Of a DNA stretch of 64,000 nt, positions 34,911-42,812 are shown piece after piece; the first letter of the stretch is position 1; each line of letters starts with the position of its first letter. Position numbers and translations under genes: made by a program. Source of the stretch: an uncultured Croceitalea sp. (GTDB lineage: Bacteria; Bacteroidota; Bacteroidia; Flavobacteriales; Flavobacteriaceae); NCBI GenBank assembly GCA_947503285.1, contig CANNDD010000007.1:124001-188000 (forward strand), written 5' to 3'. Under the pieces are notes generated by a model. The model searched no databases. It worked only from the letters and a program-made list of their open reading frames with translations, and was not told the origin of the DNA.

Positions 34911-35047
34911 ACGTTTCCATAATCCCTTAGTGTTCAAACAAATCGTATAAAATTGAAAGGCGGGTCATTTGCCTTGAAATTACTATAGCCTGATTATCTA
35001 AATCAATTTTGTATTGATCCAGACCCAAATTAAAAATGAATATCATT

Positions 35048-35977
35048 ATGAAAACAAGCACTTACTTCATACTAATACTACTTATCGCTGCTGGTTGTTC
35101 AGAAGACAATGCCATTGATGAAGAGTCTATTACTGAGGATGATATTGCACAACTTATCTCAAGAACCATAACTTTTTATCAAGACGATATCTTGAAAACC
35201 ACTACAAAACAGTTCTTCGTAGATGGCAAACTTTCAAAATCTGAATCATCTTCCGGCGATTATAACCTTTACACCTATGGAGATAGTGGTCGACTAGAAA
35301 AAATTGATTACTATGCCGAAGGTGATGAACTTCAGACTATTATAGAGTACGCTTATGATGCACAAGGGAGAATGATCACTAGATTGGCAACACCAATATC
35401 CGATTTTGAAAATACCGTGCCTTTTGAAAGAACTTATTCTTACGACGAGAATCATATCACAGGTAACCTAAAATTCTATGACCAAAATTATAATCTTGTT
35501 ATTTTAGACACCATCACATTCAATACAAATTCAGTGGGATTAATCTCAAAAAGTGAAAAATTGGATGATTTCCAAGGACCTTGGGGTGCCGAAATAACCT
35601 ATCAAAATGAATCACCTCGCTTATTTGAATATTATGGTTGGCGTACCGATTTTGAAGGAATAGTCGAATACTCCTATTCTGAGGATATTAACGTAGGTGT
35701 CTATCCGATAGCAAAATTGATGTTTGGGGAGAATTGGAGAAACAATATGGTTCTCAATGATGGATCCGTGCTATACCATACCACTTTTGGAATCTTAAGC
35801 AATCAGTATTTGACCGGTTATACCTATTGGAATACAGAACAAACGGAAATAAAGGAGACCGTTACCATTGACTACGAATTCGATACTAGTGGTAAATTAA
35901 TACGAAAAATATATTACGAAGAGAATTTATTTATGGGTCGCACCTATAAATACGATACAACTTACGACTATAATTAA
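35048..35977 (+). CDS. Lipoprotein with YD/RHS-like repeats
   Basis: A lipoprotein of 309 residues from the ATG at 35048, whose signal ends LLIAAGCSED; an ATG four codons earlier is also possible. The body has several tyrosine-aspartate strand motifs of the YD-repeat kind: YTYGDSGRLEKIDYY, YAYDAQGRMITRL, YSYDENHITGNLKFYD and YEFDTSGKLIRKIYYEE near the C-terminus. Similar standalone lipoproteins are common in Bacteroidota. Role unknown. The next gene, 51 bases on, encodes an ECF sigma factor, so this product could be part of its regulon, but nothing shows that. Confidence 0.68.
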   Translation: MKTSTYFILILLIAAGCSEDNAIDEESITEDDIAQLISRTITFYQDDILKTTTKQFFVDGKLSKSESSSGDYNLYTYGDSGRLEKIDYYAEGDELQTIIEYAYDAQGRMITRLATPISDFENTVPFERTYSYDENHITGNLKFYDQNYNLVILDTITFNTNSVGLISKSEKLDDFQGPWGAEITYQNESPRLFEYYGWRTDFEGIVEYSYSEDINVGVYPIAKLMFGENWRNNMVLNDGSVLYHTTFGILSNQYLTGYTYWNTEQTEIKETVTIDYEFDTSGKLIRKIYYEENLFMGRTYKYDTTYDYN

Positions 35978-36027
35978 CTTTTTCATTTCAACTGGTCACT
36001 ATGGTAATCAAAATCCAAATATAGCTA

Positions 36028-36582
36028 TTGGATCCAATCATTAAGAAGTGTATTGAGAAGGATGGTAGGGCTCAAGAAGAGCTCTACAATAAGTATCGTA
36101 AAAAGCTATTCTTGATATGCTTAAAATATACCTCTAGCGAAACCGAAGCAGAAGACCATTTACATGATACGTTCATAGAAATATTTGAAAAAATATCAAA
36201 GTATAAAGGCAAGGGTTCTTTCGAGGGATGGATGAAACGAATAGCAATTAATAAAGCTATAGATAAGTATAAAAGGAAAAAAGTATTCGGATTAGCTGAT
36301 CATACCCTAGAAAATTTGACCGAAGAAGTCTATCTAGATTTTGAGAACCCTGAAGTACCAATTGACAAACTGATGGTATTTATACAAGAATTACCCGAAA
36401 AGTACCGTCTTATTTTCAATTTATATGAACTTGATGGGTATTCTCATCGTGAAATTTCGAAAAAGGTCGGTATAAGTGAAAACACCTCTAAATCGAATCT
36501 TTTTCGGGCCAAGGTGAATTTAAAAAAGCGTATTTCTGCTTATCGAATAACTATTGTAAAAAAACAGCGTCGTGGCGAGTAA
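36028..36582 (+). CDS. ECF-type RNA polymerase sigma factor
   Basis: A 184-residue sigma-70-family factor with a TTG start (no in-frame ATG or GTG fits; the region-2 sequence begins close to it). Region 2 occupies about residues 10-80 (NKYRKKLFLICLKYT, DTFIEIFEKISKYKGKGSFEGWMKRIAINKAIDKYKR) and region 4 about 115-170 (LPEKYRLIFNLYELDGYSHREISKKVGISENTSKSNLFRAKVNLKK). It redirects RNA polymerase to a small set of promoters. The last 11 bases overlap the next gene, which encodes a membrane partner, the classic layout of a sigma/anti-sigma pair. Confidence 0.9.
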   Translation: MDPIIKKCIEKDGRAQEELYNKYRKKLFLICLKYTSSETEAEDHLHDTFIEIFEKISKYKGKGSFEGWMKRIAINKAIDKYKRKKVFGLADHTLENLTEEVYLDFENPEVPIDKLMVFIQELPEKYRLIFNLYELDGYSHREISKKVGISENTSKSNLFRAKVNLKKRISAYRITIVKKQRRGE

Positions 36583-37861
36583 GAAAAAAATTGGGGATTT
36601 TTTTAAAGAGGGTCTTGAAAAATCTGATTTTGAGCCACGTAATGATTTGTGGATAGAAATAAACAAGACACTTCAAAAAAGGAAAAAAAGAAGGTTCTTT
36701 TGGTATTATTTCGGGTTATTGGCATTTATATTCTTACTAATTCCATCAATATACCTATCCGTTTCACCTTATAATGACCCTGAAGGTTCAAGAACAGATA
36801 AAAAAAATATACCCCTAGAATCAAGAAAGGTTTTTAAAGAAGGTACAATAGGCCATGAAACCATAAATCAAAAGCAAAATGGTATTGAAGGGACAATTCC
36901 ACAAAAAAGCCAAGAATACCCGAATAGTTCCAATTTTTTTGCTGTATCTAAAAACTACATCGAAGAGACTGTTCCATCGGGGCTAAACGAAAAACACATT
37001 GATGAACCATTCAATGACACCCAAAGAAAACTTGTAACGACCATTCAAGGGAATGGAAAGAGACAATTGGACAGTGTAACGAGCAATGTCAAAGATACAC
37101 TGCTCGACAGTACGAAAATAAGGAGACCCAAAAGAAAAGCCACATCAAAAGAACCTGAGATCCTAAAAAAAGATTCGCTGACAAAATGGATCGTCACCTT
37201 ACAAGGGGGCGTATCGACAAGCAGCTACCTGACTAAACAAAATCCCTTATTGCCACAAATGATTTCAAAAAGTGGAAATTTTGTTGTTTCCCCATCATTA
37301 AGAATTCTATTCAAAACCCCAGTAAATGAAAATATAGCCATACGATTTGGAATAGGTCACCAAGAATTCAGGTATAATGCCACTTACATACCACAATCAT
37401 CCAATAGCAATTCTTTCGGAGGTTTGCTCACATCAAACATAGATCCTCCGATTAACCCAGTGTCCAATGACCTTGCCAATACCGTTGAAATAGGCGATCC
37501 TATAACAGTAGACCATCGCATCAGGTACCTTCAGTTACCCATTGAATGTGTTTTCAAACTTAATTCAAATAAAATAACACCATATGTGACTTCAGGAATT
37601 GATTTTTTCATCCTTCAAGACGATGATATTACTTTATCAACCACAAATTCCAATGATTTTAAAGTAGGCAGTGCCTCATATTTATCTCGGTTGTCCTTAG
37701 CAGCCCATCTTGGCGCCGGTATAGAATACCCCATTGCCAATAGTATCTATATTCAACTTGAGCCTACTTTTACATATCAATTAGGCGGATATAGAAATGG
37801 AATCGAACATCCATACCCCTATTATTTTAATGTTTATTCAGGTATTTCAATCAAGTTTTAA
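36572..37861 (+). CDS. Putative membrane anti-sigma partner with C-terminal beta-barrel-like domain
   Basis: GTG start, overlapping the sigma gene by 11 bases, so translation is probably coupled. The 429-residue product has a short cytosolic N-terminus (GDFFKEGLEKSDFEPRNDLW...), one hydrophobic helix at about 42-64 (FWYYFGLLAFIFLLIPSIYL), a long low-complexity hydrophilic linker (70-200), and a C-terminal region (205-429) with alternating strands like OmpX/PorT-type barrels (IVTLQGGVSTSSYL, IRFGIGHQEFRY, LQLPIECVFKL, LAAHLGAGIEYPI) and a terminal Phe. The N-terminus is short for an anti-sigma domain, so regulation of the sigma factor is inferred from the overlap. A protein with one inner-membrane helix plus an outer-membrane barrel would span the periplasm. 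Confidence 0.7.
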   Translation: MASKKKIGDFFKEGLEKSDFEPRNDLWIEINKTLQKRKKRRFFWYYFGLLAFIFLLIPSIYLSVSPYNDPEGSRTDKKNIPLESRKVFKEGTIGHETINQKQNGIEGTIPQKSQEYPNSSNFFAVSKNYIEETVPSGLNEKHIDEPFNDTQRKLVTTIQGNGKRQLDSVTSNVKDTLLDSTKIRRPKRKATSKEPEILKKDSLTKWIVTLQGGVSTSSYLTKQNPLLPQMISKSGNFVVSPSLRILFKTPVNENIAIRFGIGHQEFRYNATYIPQSSNSNSFGGLLTSNIDPPINPVSNDLANTVEIGDPITVDHRIRYLQLPIECVFKLNSNKITPYVTSGIDFFILQDDDITLSTTNSNDFKVGSASYLSRLSLAAHLGAGIEYPIANSIYIQLEPTFTYQLGGYRNGIEHPYPYYFNVYSGISIKF

Positions 37862-37977
37862 GCATTTTTACCGACATATGCCCAAAATTAATTTTACCAA
37901 ATTGTAACTTTTTGCGTTTTCTTACGTATAAGTACATGAGCGCAAGCTTGTAAACTTAATTTGAAGGAGAAATTTAG

Positions 37978-38841
37978 ATGAGACAGTTAAAGATTACAAA
38001 ACAGGTTACCAATAGGGAAACCGCATCTTTGGACAAGTACTTACAAGAAATTGGAAAAGTTGACTTGATTACCGCTGATGAAGAAGTAGAATTGGCACAA
38101 CGCATCAAGGCAGGCGACCAGATCGCTCTTGAAAAACTTACAAAAGCTAATCTTCGATTCGTGGTATCCGTAGCCAAACAGTACCAAAACCAAGGACTCA
38201 CTTTACCGGATTTAATCAATGAGGGCAACCTTGGCTTGATTAAAGCCGCACAACGTTTTGACGAAACAAGGGGTTTTAAATTTATCTCTTACGCCGTATG
38301 GTGGATTCGTCAATCTATTTTACAGGCCTTGGCAGAACAATCGCGTATTGTTCGTTTGCCGTTGAATAAGATTGGTTCCATAAACAAAATCAACAAGACC
38401 TTTGCGTTTTTAGAGCAGGCACACGAACGTATGCCTTCTGCTGAAGAAATCGCAAAAGAATTGGATATGACCGTCGAGGATGTGAAACAGTCCCTAAAGA
38501 ATTCAGGGCGTCACGTATCTATGGATGCCCCACTTATTGATGGTGAAGATTCCAATCTTTATGATGTATTGCGTAGTGGTGAATCGCCAAATCCGGATAA
38601 GGAACTACTTCATGAATCTTTGCGAACTGAAATAGAACGCGCGTTGGAGACATTGACCCCGCGAGAGGCAGATGTCATACGGTTGTATTTTGGTCTTGCA
38701 GGCCAGCATTCCATGACCTTGGAAGAAATTGGTGAAACTTTTGATTTGACAAGGGAACGTGTACGTCAAATTAAGGAAAAAGCAATTCGCAGATTAAAGC
38801 ACACTTCAAGAAGTAAGATTTTAAAGACCTATTTAGGGTAG
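37978..38841 (+). CDS. rpoD: Primary RNA polymerase sigma factor (RpoD/SigA), short Bacteroidota form
   Basis: The housekeeping sigma factor; 287 residues, without the region 1.1 and non-conserved insert of E. coli RpoD. Region 1.2 ([29 protein letters not shown]), region 2 ([54 protein letters not shown]), region 3 ([13 protein letters not shown]) and region 4 with HTH ([29 protein letters not shown]) are intact. A strong Shine-Dalgarno GAAGGAGA (37963-37970) sits 7 bases before the ATG, which is unusual in this phylum. Followed by two terminator hairpins, so monocistronic. Confidence 0.97.
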   Translation: MRQLKITKQVTNRETASLDKYLQEIGKVDLITADEEVELAQRIKAGDQIALEKLTKANLRFVVSVAKQYQNQGLTLPDLINEGNLGLIKAAQRFDETRGFKFISYAVWWIRQSILQALAEQSRIVRLPLNKIGSINKINKTFAFLEQAHERMPSAEEIAKELDMTVEDVKQSLKNSGRHVSMDAPLIDGEDSNLYDVLRSGESPNPDKELLHESLRTEIERALETLTPREADVIRLYFGLAGQHSMTLEEIGETFDLTRERVRQIKEKAIRRLKHTSRSKILKTYLG

Positions 38842-38913
38842 CCCTAAATAAATTACAGTTAAATAAAGCTTAAATTTGATTTTTGGCAAGAATATTGTAA
38901 TTTAGTATACTAC

Positions 38914-38940
38914 AACAGTTATCATGACTGTTCGTTTTTT
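38914..38940 (+). terminator. rpoD terminator, first hairpin
   Basis: AACAGT/ACTGTT 6-bp stem with a 7-base loop, followed by CGTTTTTT, 73 bases after the rpoD stop. Confidence 0.7.
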
Positions 38941-38951
38941 GATTGATGAAT

Positions 38952-38979
38952 AAACTCCGGCTGATTACCGGAGTTTTTT
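38952..38979 (+). terminator. Second hairpin, between rpoD and rpe
   Basis: AAACTCCGG/CCGGAGTTT 9-bp stem with a 7-base loop and a T run. It lies inside the longest possible rpe frame, which argues that rpe starts later, at 39018. Confidence 0.85.
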
Positions 38980-39004
38980 CATTTTATGACCTCAATGTAA
39001 TTAC

Positions 39005-39012
39005 TACCTTTG
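39005..39012 (+). promoter_or_regulatory. -7 promoter element of rpe
   Basis: TACCTTTG matches TAnnTTTG and ends just 5 bases before the rpe ATG (39018). If used, the transcript would begin at or beside the start codon, giving a leaderless or near-leaderless mRNA. Confidence 0.5.
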
Positions 39013-39017
39013 TGTTT

Positions 39018-39677
39018 ATGAATACAAAACTAGTGGCACCATCCCTTTTGGCATCAGATTTTGCCAATTTACAGCATGATATTCAAATGGTCAACAATAG
39101 TGAAGCCGATTGGTTTCATCTTGATGTTATGGATGGCCTTTTCGTACCTAACATTTCATTTGGAATGCCCGTGGTAAAATCCATTCAAGAACATGCAACA
39201 AAACCGCTGGACATTCATCTAATGATCGTTGACCCTGACCGTTATATAAACACCTTTGCTGAACTCGGAGCTGCCACCCTCACGGTTCACTATGAAGCTT
39301 GCACCCATTTACACCGCACATTACAAGCCATTAAAGCAGAAGGAATGAAAGCAGGTGTGGCTTTGAATCCACACACATCGGTTGATTTATTGGAAAACAC
39401 CATTCAAGATATTGACCTGGTCTGTATCATGAGCGTAAATCCTGGTTTTGGCGGACAATCCTTTATTGAGAACACATATGATAAGGTCGCCAAATTAAAG
39501 AACCTGATTACGACAAAAAAAGCAACTACCTTAATTGAGATTGATGGGGGTGTCAATGCCGCAAATGCCAAAAAACTTACTAATGCAGGTGCCGACGTAC
39601 TAGTAGCCGGTAGTTTTGTATTCAAAAGCGATCACCCCACACAGACCATTGAAAATTTGAAGCAAATCATCAATTAA
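39018..39677 (+). CDS. rpe: Ribulose-phosphate 3-epimerase
   Basis: Interconverts ribulose 5-phosphate and xylulose 5-phosphate in the pentose phosphate pathway. From the ATG at 39018 the product is 219 residues: MNTKLVAPSLLASDFANLQ is the canonical N-terminus, with HLDVMDGLFVPNISFG (metal and catalytic residues), DIHLMIVDPDRYI, CIMSVNPGFGGQSF and IEIDGGVNAANA. The frame is open 75 bases upstream, but that extension contains the second terminator hairpin and no family sequence. Its stop overlaps the ypdA start (TAATG). Confidence 0.95.
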   Translation: MNTKLVAPSLLASDFANLQHDIQMVNNSEADWFHLDVMDGLFVPNISFGMPVVKSIQEHATKPLDIHLMIVDPDRYINTFAELGAATLTVHYEACTHLHRTLQAIKAEGMKAGVALNPHTSVDLLENTIQDIDLVCIMSVNPGFGGQSFIENTYDKVAKLKNLITTKKATTLIEIDGGVNAANAKKLTNAGADVLVAGSFVFKSDHPTQTIENLKQIIN

Positions 39678-40648
39678 TGCAGAAATTGGATGTTGTTATT
39701 ATTGGTGGAGGCCCAATCGGCATCGCCTGTGGATTGGAAGCACAAAAGAAAGGCCTCTCTTATCTTATTATAGAAAAAGGCCCGATTGTCAATTCCCTTT
39801 TCAATTACCCTGCAAACATGCAGTTTTTTTCATCCTCTGAAAAACTGGAGATTGATGACATTCCATTTATAAGTAAAGAAGCGAAACCCAAACGCAACGA
39901 AGCCCTTGAATATTATCGTAGGATAGTTACCTCAAACAATCTTAAGGTCCATCTTTTCGAAAAAGTCAGTAGTGTAAAAAAAATTGACAATAGTTTCACA
40001 ATCGCAACCGACAAATCAAATTACCAAACGTCAAATGTGATTGTTGCGACCGGATTCTATGACATTCCGAATAAAATAGGTTGTCTAGGTGAAGAGCTAC
40101 CCAAAGTTTCCCATTATTACAAAGATCCCCATTTTTATGCCAGTCAAAAACTTGCAGTAGTGGGCGCCAGTAACTCGGCCATAGATGCCGCACTTGAATG
40201 CTATCGAAAGGGGTCAGCCGTTACTTTGATCATACGAGGGCCAGAAGTTGGTCAACGTGTTAAGTATTGGGTAAGACCCGATATCATTAATCGCATCAAA
40301 GAAGGCAGTATCAAATCCCATTATAATTCAACGGTAAAGGAAATCACTAAAACCGATATCATTATCAATACGCCCGAAGGTGAACGAGTACTTAAAAATG
40401 ACTTCGTTTTAGCACTTACGGGGTATATGCCCGATTTCGCATTTCTCGAAAAACTAGGTATCGCGCTTTCGAAGGATGAAAAACTATTACCTACCTATAA
40501 CCCTGAAACGATGGAGTCAAATATAAAAGGACTTTACCTAGCTGGTGTAATATGTGGCGGAATGGAAACGCATAAATGGTTTATTGAAAACTCAAGGATA
40601 CATGCACCCATGATTATCAATGCTATTCTTCAAAACAACATCAAATAA
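39677..40648 (+). CDS. ypdA: YpdA-family FAD/NAD(P)-dependent disulfide reductase
   Basis: A 323-residue flavoprotein of the YpdA (Bdr) family, linked to bacillithiol disulfide reduction. FAD loop VVIIGGGPIGIACGLEA at the N-terminus, the GPIVNSLFNYPANMQFFSSSEKLEI motif, VVGASNSAIDAALECYRKG (NADPH loop) and the C-terminal GLYLAGVICGGMETHKWFIENSRIHAPMI. There is no CxxC redox pair, as expected for YpdA as opposed to thioredoxin reductase. Its start overlaps the rpe stop, so it is translated from the same message. Confidence 0.88.
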   Translation: MQKLDVVIIGGGPIGIACGLEAQKKGLSYLIIEKGPIVNSLFNYPANMQFFSSSEKLEIDDIPFISKEAKPKRNEALEYYRRIVTSNNLKVHLFEKVSSVKKIDNSFTIATDKSNYQTSNVIVATGFYDIPNKIGCLGEELPKVSHYYKDPHFYASQKLAVVGASNSAIDAALECYRKGSAVTLIIRGPEVGQRVKYWVRPDIINRIKEGSIKSHYNSTVKEITKTDIIINTPEGERVLKNDFVLALTGYMPDFAFLEKLGIALSKDEKLLPTYNPETMESNIKGLYLAGVICGGMETHKWFIENSRIHAPMIINAILQNNIK

Positions 40649-40724
40649 TCAGTATATTCAGGTAATCTGACAACTTTTTATGGCAAAGGCGACCAAATAG
40701 GCAAACAATTCAATACCTTGGGAT

Positions 40725-41249
40725 ATGCTTAAAATTCGCTTGGCATTTGTTTCCTCCATTTTATTTTTCAGCCTTTGCAGCCATGCACAAGAAGGCTGGA
40801 TGGTCGGTTTGGGCCCAATAACCGCTCCTGCCCCTTCTTTACTAGGTGGTAATTTCAGGGCTTACCTGGGTACAAGTCCTACGTTTTGTTTTGGCCCCGA
40901 AGTTTCTATTTTTCCGTATCAAAGTACTACTGACGAAAGTGAAACAAGTCTTTACGAGCTCAATTTCAACGCGCATTATGTATTTGAATTGGCGCATCGA
41001 TTCGGAGTGTACCCCTTAAGTGGGTTCAACTATACCAACGAAAAAGAACGACTACTACTAGATACCGAAGAGATTGAAGAAGAAGATGCGCTTGGGATAA
41101 ACTACGGTATTGGTGCGCATTATAGTATCAACCGGGTCCTATTATTCGCTGAATTTAAAGGGGTGGTAAGTCAACTCAGTGATGAATTCTTCACAGTAGG
41201 TGCTATCGTATTGCTATCAAAACCACAAAAGAAACCTCATCAAGAATAA
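40725..41249 (+). CDS. Small outer-membrane beta-barrel-like protein
   Basis: A 174-residue exported protein with signal peptide ending FFSLCSHAQ and alternating strands rich in Gly and aromatic residues (GWMVGLGPITAP, NFRAYLGTSPTFCFGPEV, LNFNAHYVFEL, GINYGIGAHYSI, LLFAEFKGVVSQL), typical of a six- to eight-stranded barrel. One near -7 box (TACCTTGG) lies just before the ATG. The gene is 76 bases after ypdA and converges with another small barrel protein. Function unknown; I cannot place it in a named family. Confidence 0.62.
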   Translation: MLKIRLAFVSSILFFSLCSHAQEGWMVGLGPITAPAPSLLGGNFRAYLGTSPTFCFGPEVSIFPYQSTTDESETSLYELNFNAHYVFELAHRFGVYPLSGFNYTNEKERLLLDTEEIEEEDALGINYGIGAHYSINRVLLFAEFKGVVSQLSDEFFTVGAIVLLSKPQKKPHQE

Positions 41250-41298
41250 CTAAAGGTGTTTCAAGTCGATTGTAACCATACGATAGCATTTCTTATTG

Positions 41299-41862
41299 TT
41301 ACAACGAGATTAGCCATTGCAATGACGCACTGGCAATAAAACCTTGTTCAACCTCATCACCATTTACGATCACATTAATCTCGCGACCAAAACCCAACGT
41401 CAATCCGATTTGTGACTTTGTGTTATTTATCGGCAAAAAATAGCCCCCTTCCAACCATGGCTGAACCACTAAGGTATAGGTGCTTCCCGAAATAAAAGCA
41501 TCTCCTCCAACGGTATCGGTCCAATCAATACTCAAACTCCAAACATCAAGGTTCAGACCAGCTATAAATTTTCCTTTACCCGCAGGATAATGTTTTCGAT
41601 ACCCCACGGTGCCCCCATAACCGGTTCCCTCTTCGGTATCGTTAAAATCACTAAAATCTTGCCGATCTACAATATTGAGTCCCGCCCTAAAAAGCAATGA
41701 AGTGTTTTCGTTAAGGTATTTTTCTAAATTTAGGGTAGGTATAAGGCCTGCTGGGTAAACCTGTATTGAAAGCCCTAAATCAGTTCTGTTATCGCTATCA
41801 TTTTGTGCAAAAACCCCAATAAAACTTAAGGCTGTAATCAAAAATGCCAATTTGATTTTCAT
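41299..41862 (-). CDS. Outer-membrane beta-barrel-like protein
   Basis: From the ATG at 41862 the protein is 187 residues, with signal peptide MKIKLAFLITALSFIGVFAQ; the longer frame (start 41907) would put 15 residues before it. The mature part has repeated strands (LGLSIQVYPAGLIPTLNLEKYL, SLLFRAGLNIV, YGGTVGYRKHY, FIAGLNLDVWSLSIDW, LTLGFGREINVIVNGD, FIASASLQWLISL) and ends in a hydrophobic strand. Likely an eight-stranded outer-membrane barrel of unknown role. Convergent with the previous gene. Confidence 0.62.
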   Translation of the reverse strand: MKIKLAFLITALSFIGVFAQNDSDNRTDLGLSIQVYPAGLIPTLNLEKYLNENTSLLFRAGLNIVDRQDFSDFNDTEEGTGYGGTVGYRKHYPAGKGKFIAGLNLDVWSLSIDWTDTVGGDAFISGSTYTLVVQPWLEGGYFLPINNTKSQIGLTLGFGREINVIVNGDEVEQGFIASASLQWLISL

Positions 41863-42017
41863 ACTGGACCAATTTTTATGTCTTAAAAAAGTAATGTGGC
41901 ACACCAAGCACCTAGGTAAAGGTATTCAAATGGTGTTAACCCAGAAAGTCTTTCTTTTGATTCCATTTTAAAAACCCTGCTCTCAATCGAACATTTACAG
42001 TACTTGAAATAGGTAAA

Positions 42018-42809
42018 TCAATAGATTGAGGATGCTTTCCCTAATTTTTCTATTCGGTCAACATCAATTTTTAGTACTTTCCAGTCACCCAGTTCACTCA
42101 GCTCGCCTAACAACTTTGCCGGTTGCCCAATAAAGGGCAGTATGTCTTGATGAATGGGTTCCCCCTTCAAATTAGTCAGCAAAAAATAGTCATCCGTTTC
42201 CTGTTCATTGGTGGCAACCAGTACCGGGGGTATACCCCCTGAAATACAGAGCGCCGCACAACTTCTGTGGATTTTTCCGAACCCGGGTTTCATCACCCCG
42301 AAATAACACTTGGGATCTACGATTTCACCCTCAAGTTCAATTTGACCAATTGACGAAGGTTTTTTGATTTCGTTCCTGTTTACTGAACCCGACAAGGTAA
42401 TCTTTTGACTATCGTCGATTTCAAGAAGCGTTTGCCCATTATAATAAATCAATTGGCCTTCAATGGTCAATGCCTTATTGACCAGGCTTCCGTTTTCACT
42501 TTTTATCGCATTCAGATACTGATTGGGACCAAACTTGCCAAATCCTAAAAGCAGTATATCCTTATAAATATCGTCTGCCAATTGAACGCGCAACATAGGA
42601 TAGGGCGTTTCATGATAAATGCCCGAGACCTTGGTAGGCTCATTAAAATCAAACGAACTGTTTACCGCTGTTTCTTGAAAGAAGGAAAACAAAAATCCAA
42701 CTACCACTAACGTAATAAGTGAATACAGCACAAAACGCTTTAACGTGGTCTTGGTTTCGGTACCCACCTCATCTACATATCCAATATAAAATTCATCATT
42801 CTTTTTCAT
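42018..42809 (-). CDS. Membrane-anchored protein with C-x15-C-x3-C motif, end of Rieske operon
   Basis: A 263-residue protein with one helix at about 25-46 (RFVLYSLITLVVVGFLFSFFQ) and a large extracytoplasmic domain. Two repeated beta segments read like OB-fold strands: LRVQLADDIYKDILLLGFG (residues 73-91) and ALTIEGQLIYYNGQTLLEID (113-132). The striking motif is DPKCYFGVMKPGFGKIHRSC (Cys168, His181, Cys184) followed by Cys188 and a Gly-Gly-Ile-Pro-Pro turn, which looks like a metal or haem-linkage site. I do not recognise the family. It is the last gene of the six-gene operon, 3 bases after the Rieske-cytochrome b gene. Confidence 0.72.
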   Translation of the reverse strand: MKKNDEFYIGYVDEVGTETKTTLKRFVLYSLITLVVVGFLFSFFQETAVNSSFDFNEPTKVSGIYHETPYPMLRVQLADDIYKDILLLGFGKFGPNQYLNAIKSENGSLVNKALTIEGQLIYYNGQTLLEIDDSQKITLSGSVNRNEIKKPSSIGQIELEGEIVDPKCYFGVMKPGFGKIHRSCAALCISGGIPPVLVATNEQETDDYFLLTNLKGEPIHQDILPFIGQPAKLLGELSELGDWKVLKIDVDRIEKLGKASSIY

Positions 42810-42812
42810 GGT

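Noticed and set aside
38943-39017. Upstream extension of rpe
   Set aside because: It contains a terminator hairpin and a promoter element, and the family N-terminus starts at the ATG at 39018.
41268-41304. TTGTAAC/GTTACAA inverted repeat between two convergent barrel genes
   Set aside because: A 21-base loop, low GC and no T run make it a weak terminator; not called.
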